A DNA stretch of 64,000 nt from Echinicola soli (GCF_006575665.1 NZ_CP041253.1:4253001-4317000); one strand, 5' to 3'. Positions 23,401 to 32,654 are shown, counted from the stretch's first letter. Numbers and translations: made by a program. The notes: generated by a model from the sequence alone, not told the origin.

Positions 23401-23902
23401 GCAGCTATCCAGTATCAAGTAGTGAGATATGAGTAGTGAGACTTGAGACTTATGAATAACGTCCCCGAAAGTATCGGAGCGGGCTATTAAGAACGCAGAG
23501 CAACGGAGTGAAGCAATCTCCTTCTCTTTAGACGAGACTGCCTCGTTGTTCCACCCTGCTTGGCAGCAGACAATTCGTTATGCATGGTTGCAGCTCTCGT
23601 TATAGCAAAAATATAAGGTTGAGTCGGGAGCCTCAGTCTTTGTGCTCCCACGTCAGAGACGGCGGGACAACGATAGTAAAAGTATCAAGTAGTGAGATAT
23701 GAGTAGTGAGTAGTGAGAAACGTGCCGCCGCGGCGGGGAGGTTAGGTGGGGTAGATTGGAGAAAAGCCAAATCCCAGAGGGCTTGTGGCAAAAAAGAAAT
23801 CATATATAGGATACAAGCCTGAGCTCGGTTTAAATTTCGCAATTTTCGGGTGGTGCACATCAAATGATCAAGCTATCTTTAGCCTGATAAAAGAATCTTA
23901 AT
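23401..23902. repeat. gene-free stretch holding a dispersed repeat (family 3) and a duplicated 30-mer
   Basis: Positions ~23,459-23,548 match 59,798-59,885 in inverse orientation (GAAGCAATCTCCTTCTCTTT ...). AGTATCAAGTAGTGAGATAT and the following 10 bases occur twice, at 23,411-23,440 and 23,681-23,710, with a relative near 59,900. The stretch TTGTCTGCTGCCAAGCAGGG region (inverse strand, ~23,548-23,575) is the single-unit version of the minisatellite found at 59.5 kb. No gene is supported. Confidence 0.6.
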
Positions 23903-24751
23903 ATGAAAGAGCAGGAAACCATTACTTTTCAACGCGTTGCAGAGGCCCTAAACTATCTACAAGCCAATTTCCAGCAACAGCCGCGGCTGGATGAAGTAGC
24001 TGACATAGCCCATCTAAGCCCTCACCATTTCCAACGAATATTTTCTGAATGGGCCGGGGTAAGCCCTAAGAAATTCCTGCAGTATATCAGTATCGGACAT
24101 GCAAAAAAGATCCTAAGCGACCCTTCATCAAACTTGCTGGAAGCCGCTGTGGAAACTGGACTATCCGGCACAGGCCGACTTCATGATTTATTTGTCAATA
24201 TCGAAGGAATGACACCTGGCGAGTATAAAAACGGGGGTGGAAATCTCCAGATCAGCTATACTTTTTCCACTACACCATTTGGGCCAGTATTGGTAGCGGC
24301 CACCCCAAAAGGGATTTGCCATATGTCATTTATGGATGACAGGTCCCAAGCCCTTAACTACCTTCATTCCCAGTTTCCGAAGGCTCAATTTTCAGAACAG
24401 GCCTCTCCCCTACATCAACAGGCACTCAATATCTTCCAAAAAGATTGGCAACAAATGGACGCCATCAAGCTCCACCTGAAAGGCTCTGATTTCCAGCTCA
24501 ACGTATGGGAATGTCTGCTAAAAATCCCTCACGGAAAGCTCAGTACCTATGGCCACATCGCCCAGCACATCGAGAAGCCCAAAGCCGCAAGGGCAGTTGG
24601 AACGGCCATTGGTAGCAATCCAGTTGCTTTTTTGATTCCCTGCCACCGCGTCATCCAGTCTTCTGGCGTGATCGGTGGTTATATGTGGGGACCGATCAGG
24701 AAGAAAGCCATCATTGGCTGGGAAGCTGCGACCGCTGAAAGGGAATTGTAA
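23903..24751 (+). CDS. AraC-type HTH / methylated-DNA-protein-cysteine methyltransferase (Ada-like)
   Basis: 282 residues. Residues ~8-110 are an AraC helix-turn-helix domain (DEVADIAHLSPHHFQRIFSE, GVSPKKFLQY). Residues ~118-275 are the O6-alkylguanine-DNA alkyltransferase with the acceptor site IPCHRVIQSSGVIGGYMWG. The N-terminal zinc-Cys domain of E. coli Ada, which senses methyl phosphotriesters, is missing, so methylation-triggered activation as in Ada cannot work the same way. It removes alkyl groups from guanine in DNA and may also regulate transcription. Confidence 0.9.
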   Translation: MKEQETITFQRVAEALNYLQANFQQQPRLDEVADIAHLSPHHFQRIFSEWAGVSPKKFLQYISIGHAKKILSDPSSNLLEAAVETGLSGTGRLHDLFVNIEGMTPGEYKNGGGNLQISYTFSTTPFGPVLVAATPKGICHMSFMDDRSQALNYLHSQFPKAQFSEQASPLHQQALNIFQKDWQQMDAIKLHLKGSDFQLNVWECLLKIPHGKLSTYGHIAQHIEKPKAARAVGTAIGSNPVAFLIPCHRVIQSSGVIGGYMWGPIRKKAIIGWEAATAEREL

Positions 24752-25187
24752 GGCTGAAGGGGTATTCAAGGTATTGGGTAAAATGACTATCGGTAATTTT
24801 ACACGTAGTGGTACCATTACAAAATTCGATTTCGAAAGTTAAAGGTATCACCACCGGACTGGATTTTTGGTTCTTTTCATCAATGGAAATGCGTAGCATT
24901 CACGAAGACCTATTAAAAGCAATTTTACACCTGAATAAAAGGACGGAAACACAATTTATTCAATTATGCTTGGCTACGTGTATGATTGCGGAGACTCATA
25001 TTAGGTTATTTGAGGTTAGTACCACATATCATTATTTTTTACCTCATACTTGATATTTAATTATACGCTCTGCAAAAGCTGTCCAAAAACTCGAAATTGC
25101 ATACTTGATAAAATTTGAAAATCCGTTTCAGAACTCTATCTTTATTGCCCATCTTTTAGTACAAAAACCTATAGAAAACCTATAATC
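24752..25187. other. gene-free stretch
   Basis: No supported gene, repeat or hairpin. A reading frame of 81 codons at 24,808-25,053 has no ribosome-binding context or recognisable sequence and is left out. Bases 25,110-25,187 are the leader of the oxidoreductase gene. Confidence 0.4.
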
Positions 25188-26336
25188 ATGACAAAAACAA
25201 TCAAAGCGGCCATCGTGGGTACCGGTTTTATTGGTCCTGCACACCTGGAGGCCTTACGAAGAATTCCAAACATCGAAGTAATTGCACTTTGTGAAGTAAA
25301 CCAGGAACTGGCCGAAGAAAAGGCAAAACTTTTAGGGATTCCCCAAGCCTTTACTTTTGAAGAAATGCTCAAACAACCTGAGATCGAAGTGGTGCACATT
25401 TGTACACCCAACTTTCTTCACTTCAGCCAATCAAAAGCAGCATTGGAAGCAGGCAAACACGTCGTTTGCGAAAAACCCCTGGCAACCAAACTTAATGAGG
25501 CTGAAGAACTGGTAGCCCTTGCCAAAGCAAAAGGACTGGTGAATGCCGTTCATTTTAACCTGCGCTATTATCCAATGGTCCGCCAGATGAAAACCATGAG
25601 GGAAAATGGTGAACTTGGGGATATCTATAGCATCATGGGCTCCTACCTACAGGACTGGCTTTATCTCAATACAGATTATAACTGGCGACTTGAGCCGGAC
25701 AAATCCGGAGATTCCAGGGCCATTGCCGATATCGGTTCGCACCTGCTGGACCTCACCGAATATGTCACGGGATTGAAGATCACCGAAGTGATGGCCGATT
25801 TCAGCACCGTACACAAAACAAGGCTAAAACCGCTAAAGCCTATCGAAACGTATTCCGGGAAAATGCTGAAGGAATCCGATTATGCTGAAGTGCCGATCGA
25901 TACCGAAGACCACGCCACCGTCATGCTGCGTTTTGACAATGGCAACAAAGGCTCCGTAACGGTCAGCCAAGTCAATGCAGGCCGTAAAAACCGCTTGAAC
26001 ATTGAAATAGCTGGTTCTAAGTCCAACTTTGAGTGGTGTTCTGAGCGTCCTAATGAAATGTGGATAGGAAAGCGTGAAAGTCCCAATCAACAACTGATGA
26101 AAGACCCGGCGCTCTTTACGCCCGAAGCCGCTGGACTCATCAGCTTCCCAGGTGGCCATAATGAAGGCTTCCCGGATACCTCCAAGCAGATGTTTAAGGA
26201 AGTGTATGCAGCTGTAGCAGAAGGCAAACAACCCGAGCAACCTTCCTTCCCCACTTTTGAGGACGGGTACAGGGAGCTATTGATTTGTGAAAGAATCATA
26301 GAAAGTCACAAAAAGCAAGCTTGGGTAAAAATCTAA
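25188..26336 (+). CDS. Gfo/Idh/MocA family oxidoreductase
   Basis: 382 residues. The N-terminal Rossmann fold has GTGFIGPAHLEALRRIPNIE, followed by the family signature CEKPLATKLNEAEELVALAK (catalytic Lys in EKP). The C-terminal half is the usual alpha/beta substrate domain (DIGSHLLDLTEYVTGLKITE with the GSH-LLD motif). NAD(P)-dependent oxidation or epimerisation of a sugar or cyclitol is the family activity; substrate unknown. It appears monocistronic, ending in a strong hairpin at 26,359-26,397. Confidence 0.88.
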   Translation: MTKTIKAAIVGTGFIGPAHLEALRRIPNIEVIALCEVNQELAEEKAKLLGIPQAFTFEEMLKQPEIEVVHICTPNFLHFSQSKAALEAGKHVVCEKPLATKLNEAEELVALAKAKGLVNAVHFNLRYYPMVRQMKTMRENGELGDIYSIMGSYLQDWLYLNTDYNWRLEPDKSGDSRAIADIGSHLLDLTEYVTGLKITEVMADFSTVHKTRLKPLKPIETYSGKMLKESDYAEVPIDTEDHATVMLRFDNGNKGSVTVSQVNAGRKNRLNIEIAGSKSNFEWCSERPNEMWIGKRESPNQQLMKDPALFTPEAAGLISFPGGHNEGFPDTSKQMFKEVYAAVAEGKQPEQPSFPTFEDGYRELLICERIIESHKKQAWVKI

Positions 26337-26358
26337 GCGACATTACAGCATAACTAAA

Positions 26359-26397
26359 AAAGTGCCTTTCTTGCTTCTGCATGAAAGGCACTTTTAG
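26359..26397 (+). terminator. terminator hairpin after the oxidoreductase
   Basis: AAAGTGCCTTTC and GAAAGGCACTTT form a perfect 12-bp stem with a 12-base loop. It overlaps the first possible ATG (26,381) of the next gene, which is why the start at 26,402 is preferred there. Confidence 0.8.
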
Positions 26398-26401
26398 GAT
26401 C

Positions 26402-27109
26402 ATGACCGAACTCGAAATACTCTTTGAAGACGAGCACTACATCGCGGTAAACAAGCCTGCCGGTGTCATGGTACACCGCTCGAGCATTGCGAAAGACGAT
26501 GATCCTGTGTATGCCATGCAGGTGTTGCGCGACCAAATGGGACACTATGTCTACCCGCTTCACCGCATTGATAGGCCTACATCTGGTGTGCTGTGGTTTG
26601 CCAGAAATCCTGAAGTCGTCCCTGCCTTCCAAGAGCAGTTTATCACCAAAGACATTCAGAAATACTATCTTACCGTGGTCAGAGGGTACACCAAGGAGGA
26701 TGAAGGGCTCATTGATCACCCATTACGGAAAAAACTCAAGAAAGAACTCCAAGAAGCACAAACGGCGTACCTTCGCCTGGGAAAAGTAGAAATTCCTGTC
26801 CAAAGCTCCCCACGTCATGACTCCAGTCGCTATTCACTGGTTCGTGCATATCCCATGACTGGTCGTATGCACCAAATCAGAAGGCATTTTGCTCATGAGC
26901 GCAATTATATAATCGGAGACAATACCCACGGAGACAACCTTCAAAACCGCTTTTTCAGGATGCATTTTCGGATGCACCACATGCTCCTCCATGCTTGGTC
27001 CACTGTTTTTGATCATCCGATCACCGGCAAAAGGATTACCGTAACAGCTCCCCTACCTGACCACTTTCATAAAATCATAACCGAATTTGGCTGGGAAGAA
27101 TTGGTGTAA
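26402..27109 (+). CDS. truC: tRNA pseudouridine synthase, TruC-like (RsuA/RluA family)
   Basis: 235 residues from the ATG at 26,402. Motifs are ILFEDEHYIAVNKPAGVMVH and the catalytic HRIDRPTSGVLWFARN (the RxD Asp), then LVRAYPMTGRMHQIRRHFAH. No S4 domain is present, and the protein has the length and IAVNKP start of TruC, which makes pseudouridine 65 in tRNA. RluA-family relatives cannot be fully excluded. An ATG at 26,381 falls inside the terminator stem of the previous gene. Confidence 0.8.
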   Translation: MTELEILFEDEHYIAVNKPAGVMVHRSSIAKDDDPVYAMQVLRDQMGHYVYPLHRIDRPTSGVLWFARNPEVVPAFQEQFITKDIQKYYLTVVRGYTKEDEGLIDHPLRKKLKKELQEAQTAYLRLGKVEIPVQSSPRHDSSRYSLVRAYPMTGRMHQIRRHFAHERNYIIGDNTHGDNLQNRFFRMHFRMHHMLLHAWSTVFDHPITGKRITVTAPLPDHFHKIITEFGWEELV

Positions 27110-27207
27110 CCGTGTACAGTGTCAAATTGGAACTTGGTAGTGCACGATCATCGTTTCCCATTCTGGCAAAAAAAAGCCTATATTTAACCCAGAATATTAC
27201 TTTAGAC

Positions 27208-28704
27208 ATGCTTATGAAAAACAGTTTTATCTACGCAGCATTCGCAGGCCTTACGCTCCTGCCTCTTACAGCTATGGCCCAAAAAACAGCCATAGATAAG
27301 TCCATTGAAGAAAAAGAAGCCGTATCCCACTTTAGGTACTTGGCAGCGGATGAGTTAAAAGGACGGGACGCCGCCCGTCCCGAGATCAATATTGCAGGAA
27401 GATACATTGCTGAGCAGTTTCGGAAATATGGAGCTTCTCCTATTGATGTGGAGGACAGTTATTACCAGTCGGTACCCTTAAGGCTCTCCGCTCCTCCCAA
27501 ATCGGGACAATTACAACTCGGAACCGAAAAACTGATCCAGGGTGAAAGCATGCTTGTTTTGGACGGGAAGTCTTTGGAAGGCGCCTACGAAATGGAGGTG
27601 GCAGGCTATGGACTAGAGGAAGATCTGGAAGGCAAGGATGTTACCGGTAAAATCTTGGTAGTACGTGTCGGAGGACCAGAAAAAATGGGGCCTTCACAGC
27701 TCTTTGCCGCAGGTAGGAAAAAACTGGCCTTGGCCCAGGAAAAAGGAGCTGTTGCGCTAATAGAAATGTACAACCTCAACAATCCACCATGGCCTCTTCT
27801 TTTAGGCTATCTGAATAAACCACAGCTGATGCTGGCAGATGACGATAAACCTGAAGATGCCGGAATTCCATACATCTGGGCCAAAGACCTGGACGGAAGC
27901 CTTATCAAATCCATTGACCAAGGGGATATTGATCAGGCAGCTGTAGCCATCAACGGAAAGGTAAATAAGGCCATTACCAGCAATAATATTGTCGCAGTGG
28001 TAGAAGGGACAGATAACGAACTGAAAGATGAATATGTGATGCTTTCAGCCCACTATGACCACATTGGTGTGGGCACTCCAAACGCCCAGGGAGACTCCAT
28101 TTATAACGGGGCCAGGGACAATGCCGTCGGAACAGTGGCCATCATCAATGCCGCCAAATACTTTGCGGAAAACCCTCCCAAGCGGTCCATCTTGCTCTGT
28201 GCGTGGACAGCTGAGGAAAAAGGGCTCTTGGGCTCGGCTTACTTTGCCGAACACCCAATGGTGCCATTGGATAAAATCATCTATAACCTAAACATCGATA
28301 ATGGGGGCTACAATGACACAAGCATTATCACCGTCATCGGGCTGGGAAGGACAACGGCGGATCACCTTATTTATGAAGCCGTGGATGAGTTTGGCCTGTC
28401 TGCTGAAGGAGATCCGTCCCCAGAGCAGGGACTTTATGATCGCTCGGACAATGTGAATTTTGCCAAAAAAGGTATCCCCGCCCCTACTTTCAGTTTAGGG
28501 TTCACGGCCTTTGATGAAGAAATCATGAAATATTACCACCAAGCAGCTGATCAAGTCGATAATTTTGACATGGATTATGCCATGAAGTACTGGAAAGCCT
28601 ATCTCTTAACGGCAGAGAAAATAGCCAATACCGATGAAAAACCTAATTGGGAAAAAGGTGATAAATATGAAGAAGCTGGGAAGGCGCTCTATGGCGATAA
28701 GTAA
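27208..28704 (+). CDS. secreted M28 family metallopeptidase
   Basis: About 498 residues from the ATG at 27,208 (the open frame reaches back to 27,112, but the signal peptide MKNSFIYAAFAGLTLLPLTA MAQ fits a start at 27,208 or 27,214). Zinc aminopeptidase motifs: LSAHYDHIGVGTPNAQGDSI with NGARDNAVG (His, Asp), AWTAEEKGLLGSAYFAEHP (Glu-Glu), NLNIDNGGY (Asp) and KYYHQAADQVDNFD (His). A protease-associated-like insert (AGYGLEEDLEGKDVTGKILV) precedes the catalytic part. Probably a periplasmic or outer-membrane aminopeptidase. Confidence 0.85.
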   Translation: MLMKNSFIYAAFAGLTLLPLTAMAQKTAIDKSIEEKEAVSHFRYLAADELKGRDAARPEINIAGRYIAEQFRKYGASPIDVEDSYYQSVPLRLSAPPKSGQLQLGTEKLIQGESMLVLDGKSLEGAYEMEVAGYGLEEDLEGKDVTGKILVVRVGGPEKMGPSQLFAAGRKKLALAQEKGAVALIEMYNLNNPPWPLLLGYLNKPQLMLADDDKPEDAGIPYIWAKDLDGSLIKSIDQGDIDQAAVAINGKVNKAITSNNIVAVVEGTDNELKDEYVMLSAHYDHIGVGTPNAQGDSIYNGARDNAVGTVAIINAAKYFAENPPKRSILLCAWTAEEKGLLGSAYFAEHPMVPLDKIIYNLNIDNGGYNDTSIITVIGLGRTTADHLIYEAVDEFGLSAEGDPSPEQGLYDRSDNVNFAKKGIPAPTFSLGFTAFDEEIMKYYHQAADQVDNFDMDYAMKYWKAYLLTAEKIANTDEKPNWEKGDKYEEAGKALYGDK

Positions 28705-28819
28705 TGTAAACCTGGAATAAATTGGCTTTCCCTGCAAGAAGCTTGTTCACTTCCCATGGCTAAAAAAAGAGCCTGAAAGCCTGACGATCGATATCACCAC
28801 ACAGAAACTTGAAAAAGAT

Positions 28820-28844
28820 AAAGCCGGGATTACTCCCGGCTTTT
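28820..28844. terminator. bidirectional terminator
   Basis: AAAGCCGGGA and TCCCGGCTTT form a perfect 10-bp stem with a four-base loop, flanked by A and T runs. It serves the M28 peptidase on the plus strand and the convergent GlsB/YeaQ gene on the minus strand. Confidence 0.85.
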
Positions 28845-28845
28845 G

Positions 28846-29112
28846 TCATTTAGAGAAATTGGGTGCAATCAACTTTTTCCAGATATAAAGAATGATCAAT
28901 GCTCCTATAATTGCCCAGATTAGGCCCCATCCTAGTCCACTTCCTCCTGCACTTTCGAAGCCCAATGCCTGACCCAAAAAGCCACCCACAAAAGCTCCTC
29001 CTATGCCTATTAAGATCGTTACAATAAAACCACCGGGATCCTTTCCAGGCATAATCCATTTTGCTAATGCTCCGGCTATCAAGCCAAAAATAATCCACCA
29101 AATAAATGACAT
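28846..29112 (-). CDS. GlsB/YeaQ/YmgE family membrane protein
   Basis: 88 residues, three membrane segments with conserved glycines: WWIIFGLIAGALAKWIMPGK, FIVTILIGIGGAFVGGFLG and LGWGLIWAIIGALIILYIWK. This is the transglycosylase-associated (YeaQ) family, small stress-linked inner-membrane proteins of unknown mechanism. Single gene, convergent with the peptidase. Confidence 0.9.
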   Translation of the reverse strand: MSFIWWIIFGLIAGALAKWIMPGKDPGGFIVTILIGIGGAFVGGFLGQALGFESAGGSGLGWGLIWAIIGALIILYIWKKLIAPNFSK

Positions 29113-29151
29113 AAGTTAATAAGGTTTAGTTGTTAATGAATAATTCAAAAT

Positions 29152-29322
29152 TACTGGAGTCCGAGAAAACAATCGTCAAATTGAAAAAAATCAACTGTTT
29201 TTACCCCTAAATCCCCTAAAGGAGACTTTCTAAAGCTCCCTTTTAGGGATGGAATACAAAACCTCAAATTTCTATTTAAAGACAGTTTTTGATCATATTT
29301 GAAATTTAATCAGACGCCAGTA
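29152..29322. repeat. MITE family 2, copy A, with 9-bp target duplication
   Basis: 171-bp element with inverted ends TACTGGAGTCCGA and (reading inward from the right) TACTGGCGTCTGA. It is flanked by the direct repeat ATTCAAAAT (29,143-29,151 and 29,323-29,331). Related copies lie at 34,928-35,085 and 53,258-53,600. No coding capacity. Confidence 0.8.
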
Positions 29323-29415
29323 ATTCAAAATAACGAAAACCTGCAAAATAACCTATTGATTAGTAATATTTTAAAGTATAATACACTGTCAATACCGAAT
29401 TTAAATAAAGTTTCA

Positions 29416-29441
29416 ATAAAAAAGCACCATAACAGGTGCTT
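29416..29441 (-). terminator. terminator of the lipoprotein operon
   Basis: On the minus strand AAGCACC and GGTGCTT form a 7-bp stem with a six-base loop, followed by a T-rich tract. It lies 33 bases downstream of the lipoprotein stop codon. Confidence 0.7.
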
Positions 29442-29474
29442 CTAATAAATTATCATAATGGGTTACCCAACTCA

Positions 29475-30425
29475 CTAGTTCTCAATACTGATGCTTCCTG
29501 AACTGACAGCGCCGTGAACGGTTTTGGTTGCGTTATTATTGATCCTTAAACTATTTCCGCTTCGCTGATCACCGACACGAACACTTCCACTACTGGCCTG
29601 CAGTTCAAAATTATAATCATCCAAGTCATCGGAGGTCTTGATACGAATGGCTCCAGAGCTGAACCTGATTTCAGTATTTTCACTCAAACCAGCCTCCTCC
29701 GCTTCTATCATTCCTGAGGACCCCATCAATTTGCCCAGCTCACCAATATTTCGTAATGCTATTTTGCCAGATGTAATCTTCGCATCCACTTTACCCGAAG
29801 CATCTGAAATTTCGATCTTTCCACTACTACCAACAGCATCGACGTTTCCTTCAACACCGTGTATTTCCATCATTCCAGAGGAAACTTTTCCGGTCACATT
29901 TCCTTTAAGATTCTTTCCCTCCAACTTCCCTGAGCTGACAGTAAGACGCAAATCATCCACGTCCAGATCCGATGCGGTTACCCTTCCAGAACCTGCAGAA
30001 ATGTCAATCTCATCATACGACACATCGGAAACATTTACAATGCCTGATCCACCTTTTACCTTAAGGTCGATCTCTTTGGGACCAATGACACTGATAAATC
30101 CTTTATTATTATGGTTGCCCCAGCCACTGAAGCCTTCACTTTGCTCCCACTCGACGATTAGCCTATCCCCTTCTCTTTCATACTTTATTTCCACGCCTTC
30201 TGGGTTGTTTGATTCCAAATAGGCATTTAACGATACTTCGGTAATACCCTCCCTTCCCTCATAGGTCACTTCAAGGGGGCCTCCGTATATTTCCACTGAG
30301 TGTACTCCATCAAACACCTCTTCAATATCGGAGACGACGGACATATTTCCAGAATAAGAGCAGCTGGTAAGAAGGACAGCCCCAAAGATCAGGGCTGCCA
30401 TTTGGTTAATGTGATTAAGCTTCAT
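29475..30425 (-). CDS. DUF2807-like (putative auto-transporter adhesin head GIN) lipoprotein
   Basis: 316 residues from the ATG at 30,425. Lipobox LLTSCS at residues ~19-24 after a short signal. The body is a right-handed beta-helix-like repeat (VKGGSGIVNVSDVSYDEIDI, SAGSGRVTASDLDVDDLRLT, VSSGKLEGKNLKGNVTGKVS, and so on) with recurring SSGxIEI turns, the hallmark of the head GIN/DUF2807 and DUF4097 group. Probably attached to the outer membrane; function unknown. It overlaps the upstream TM2 gene by 11 bases. Confidence 0.8.
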   Translation of the reverse strand: MKLNHINQMAALIFGAVLLTSCSYSGNMSVVSDIEEVFDGVHSVEIYGGPLEVTYEGREGITEVSLNAYLESNNPEGVEIKYEREGDRLIVEWEQSEGFSGWGNHNNKGFISVIGPKEIDLKVKGGSGIVNVSDVSYDEIDISAGSGRVTASDLDVDDLRLTVSSGKLEGKNLKGNVTGKVSSGMMEIHGVEGNVDAVGSSGKIEISDASGKVDAKITSGKIALRNIGELGKLMGSSGMIEAEEAGLSENTEIRFSSGAIRIKTSDDLDDYNFELQASSGSVRVGDQRSGNSLRINNNATKTVHGAVSSGSISIEN

Positions 30426-30810
30426 TGGTTTTGTTATCATCATTGTTAGAAAAATTATCAGTGGTGTATGACATCATAGATAGTGTCTCATGGGCCACCT
30501 TAATGTTGTACTCATATGCCAGGCTTTTATAATTGACCAAATCCACGATGGTACCTATCCAACAAAGCCCAAGCGTAAAGAAATAAAGGATACCTAATCC
30601 AATCTGTCCCAATACAAAGCGGTGCAAGCCAGCAAAACCAAAGAAACCCAATAGTGCCAAGATCAATACCATCTGGCTATCCTTTCTCCTCGCGCGATAT
30701 ACCTGAGCAAAGAGCCCCGCTTGTTCATCATCCATATTTTTAAGAATCCCTTGGATATATCCAAGTTCCATCCCTTCCAGCTCGGGAAGGTGCTTTAATA
30801 CATTAGCCAT
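30415..30810 (-). CDS. TM2 domain-containing membrane protein
   Basis: 131 residues. An N-terminal soluble helical part (LEGMELGYIQGILKNMDDEQ) is followed by a TM2 domain: VLILALLGFFGFAGLHRFVL, GQIGLGILYFFTLGLCWIGT, IVDLVNYKSL. TM2 proteins are small two-helix membrane proteins of unclear role. It lies between and overlaps both neighbours (DUF2752 by 8 bases, lipoprotein by 11), so the three genes form one operon read right to left. Confidence 0.88.
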   Translation of the reverse strand: MANVLKHLPELEGMELGYIQGILKNMDDEQAGLFAQVYRARRKDSQMVLILALLGFFGFAGLHRFVLGQIGLGILYFFTLGLCWIGTIVDLVNYKSLAYEYNIKVAHETLSMMSYTTDNFSNNDDNKTNEA

Positions 30811-31108
30811 AATTAAGTCTACTTTTTAGTTGCTTTATAATTTCAAACATTCTGTAAGGAATAACTGCCCAAGCAAATGCTCCCATCGGATGCATTTGAA
30901 ACGATTCCCTAAATTCTCCTAAGGCAAATAGCTTCATACTTCTTCCCAATCCACAGCCCGGACACCATTCGATCCCTGCCAAGCTCAGCGGACATATTGT
31001 AAAATGATGCGCTGTATGTGGCTCAATAAACATAACCCCAACTGAGGCTGAAAACCAAAATACGAGTTCTAAGGGTAATTTTGCTTGTATATTCCTTATT
31101 GATTTCAT
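30803..31108 (-). CDS. DUF2752 family protein
   Basis: 101 residues with the family signature CPLSLAGIEWCPGCGLGRSM and two hydrophobic segments (LELVFWFSASVGVMFI, MGAFAWAVIPYRMFEII). DUF2752 proteins are small membrane proteins that often neighbour TM2 proteins, as here; the conserved Cys-rich CPGCGLGR motif suggests metal or redox chemistry, but the role is unknown. First gene of the three-gene operon. Confidence 0.9.
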   Translation of the reverse strand: MKSIRNIQAKLPLELVFWFSASVGVMFIEPHTAHHFTICPLSLAGIEWCPGCGLGRSMKLFALGEFRESFQMHPMGAFAWAVIPYRMFEIIKQLKSRLNYG

Positions 31109-31763
31109 TTGACCATTTAAATACTAAAAGGGTGCCATTTACCAAATATAGCCTTAACCTGTCCACAAAGTACTTTTGCACTTCAAAACTGCTCAAAACT
31201 GAACAAAAAAATGATCGATTTCGAACACTTTTCGCATATAAATTAACCGATTCGGATTAAATTAAACACATGACACTTCCCCTATTCCCTCAGGGAAATC
31301 GCTTTTAGATGAGCGACTGCGTATTCCACTAGCCACGCCACTTTGTCCTCGATATCCACCAGCCTGTCCCGAAATCCTTCGGGACAGGCTGAAGGATTTC
31401 GGGAGGGCAGGCTATTCCGACCCCGATACATCGGAAGGAATCTCTTATTTAACTCCTCAAGTCGGGATGACAACGAATTAGAAATTGTGATTTATACAAC
31501 ATTTTTTTTAAAAGCGATTGCCCTGCCTATTCCCTTAGACAAATGCAAAACCAAAAATATATTGCTGATCATCCACACCAAGCCCCAAAGGGGGAAATGC
31601 AACCTTGACAAACCCACTTTCCATTACTTTTAGTGATGGAAAGTGCTAGAAAGGCTTTAAATAAACAATTTTAATTACAGAAATAATGAACACACTTTCG
31701 TCAAAACCACTTTCCTTTTGTATTTTAGCTATTAAACAGTTCAAACCTTTTGACACCTAAAAG
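31109..31763. other. gene-free stretch with a MITE
   Basis: Contains MITE family 1 copy A (31,291-31,525) and the leader of the beta-propeller gene. Reading frames of 63-96 codons over the MITE are fortuitous. TTTTGTATTTTAG at ~31,716 is a weak -7-like match for the next gene. Confidence 0.5.
31291..31525. repeat. MITE family 1, copy A, with 10-bp target duplication and an internal palindrome
   Basis: 235 bp with terminal inverted repeats CAGGGAAATCGCTTTTA (left) and, as the reverse complement of the right end, CAGGGCAATCGCTTTTA. The direct repeat CCTATTCCCT flanks it on both sides. An ~53-bp palindromic insertion of the AGCCTGTCCCG family sits at 31,361-31,413. Copies: 53,361-53,506 (146 bp, without the palindrome) and a right-end remnant at ~19,637-19,712. 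Confidence 0.85.
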
Positions 31764-32654
31764 ATGAAATACACGCTTTGCTTGCTGGCTTTTTTATTCA
31801 CTGGAGTTTTTAGCCATGCCCAATCGTCCTGTGACCTGATATTATTAGAAACAAAAAAGATGTTTGGGAATTTCAGTGTCATCCCAGGAAGCGCCCAAAA
31901 GCTTACCGACCGTGATGGTTACGATAATCAACCCTCCTTTCTCAATAACGACCAAGTGGCTTTTTCTTCTATAGATGAAAATGGCAATAGTGACATCATC
32001 GTTTACAGCTTCGACACAGAGGAGTTTATGAACATGACACGAACCGAATTCAAAAGTGAATTTTCTCCGCGTTTGACAGACTGCGGCAAGTATATTTCTG
32101 CAGTCACCGTCGAAGAAGATAGTGCCCAGCGACTCTGGCTCTACCCTATCAACTTCGGTGAACCTGAACTACTCTATGATGACATTGAACCCGTTGCTTA
32201 CTATGCTTGGTTCAATAATATCGCAGCAATGAACATCCTGGGAGAACCCAATAAGCTGGTGTATCCCTACAGTCGTGAAAATGTAGTTGAGCTGGCTGAA
32301 AATATTGGCAACTGCATCCAGAAAAGACCAAAAACCAGCGAAATCACCTATATCGACAAAGGCACCAGTGTGGTCCTTAACGGAAAAGAAACGTTTGAGC
32401 TTAAATCCTATGATCTGGAAGAAAAAATAGCTGGCAATCATGGGGTGGCCTTGGGACAAAGTGATGATTTTACATGGATTGATAAAAACACCCTTATCAT
32501 GGCCAAAGGACAAGAATTGTACATCAAAAAAGTAAACAAAAGCATGGAATGGGAAAAAATTGCCGTGGTATCCATGCCGGGTTACGGTGACATCAGCCGT
32601 CTCGCTGCCAGTCCTCGCGGAGACAAGCTGGTCTTGGTAATGAAAAGAAAATAA
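31764..32654 (+). CDS. secreted TolB-like beta-propeller protein
   Basis: 296 residues with a signal peptide (LCLLAFLFTGVFSHAQSS). Blades of the WD40-like/TolB type are visible: LTDRDGYDNQPSFLNNDQVA, FSSIDENGNSDIIVYSFDTE and RLAASPRGDKLVLV. Such proteins are usually periplasmic scaffolds; no catalytic residues seen. Stands alone between two intergenic stretches. Confidence 0.75.
   Translation: MKYTLCLLAFLFTGVFSHAQSSCDLILLETKKMFGNFSVIPGSAQKLTDRDGYDNQPSFLNNDQVAFSSIDENGNSDIIVYSFDTEEFMNMTRTEFKSEFSPRLTDCGKYISAVTVEEDSAQRLWLYPINFGEPELLYDDIEPVAYYAWFNNIAAMNILGEPNKLVYPYSRENVVELAENIGNCIQKRPKTSEITYIDKGTSVVLNGKETFELKSYDLEEKIAGNHGVALGQSDDFTWIDKNTLIMAKGQELYIKKVNKSMEWEKIAVVSMPGYGDISRLAASPRGDKLVLVMKRK

Larger units (their letters stand above)
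29113..29474. other. intergenic stretch with MITE copy and a terminator
   Basis: Apart from the MITE (29,152-29,322) and the terminator at 29,416-29,441 nothing is recognised. It separates the GlsB/YeaQ gene from the DUF2752-TM2-adhesin-like operon. Confidence 0.5.

Noticed and set aside
24808..25053. 81-codon protein
   Set aside because: No recognisable sequence, no ribosome-binding context, lies in the leader of the oxidoreductase gene.
26381..26401. ATG at 26,381 as start of the pseudouridine synthase
   Set aside because: It is inside the stem of the preceding terminator; family members begin near the ATG at 26,402.
31282..31633. Short genes on either strand at 31.3-31.6 kb
   Set aside because: They lie over the MITE and its palindrome and are fortuitous.
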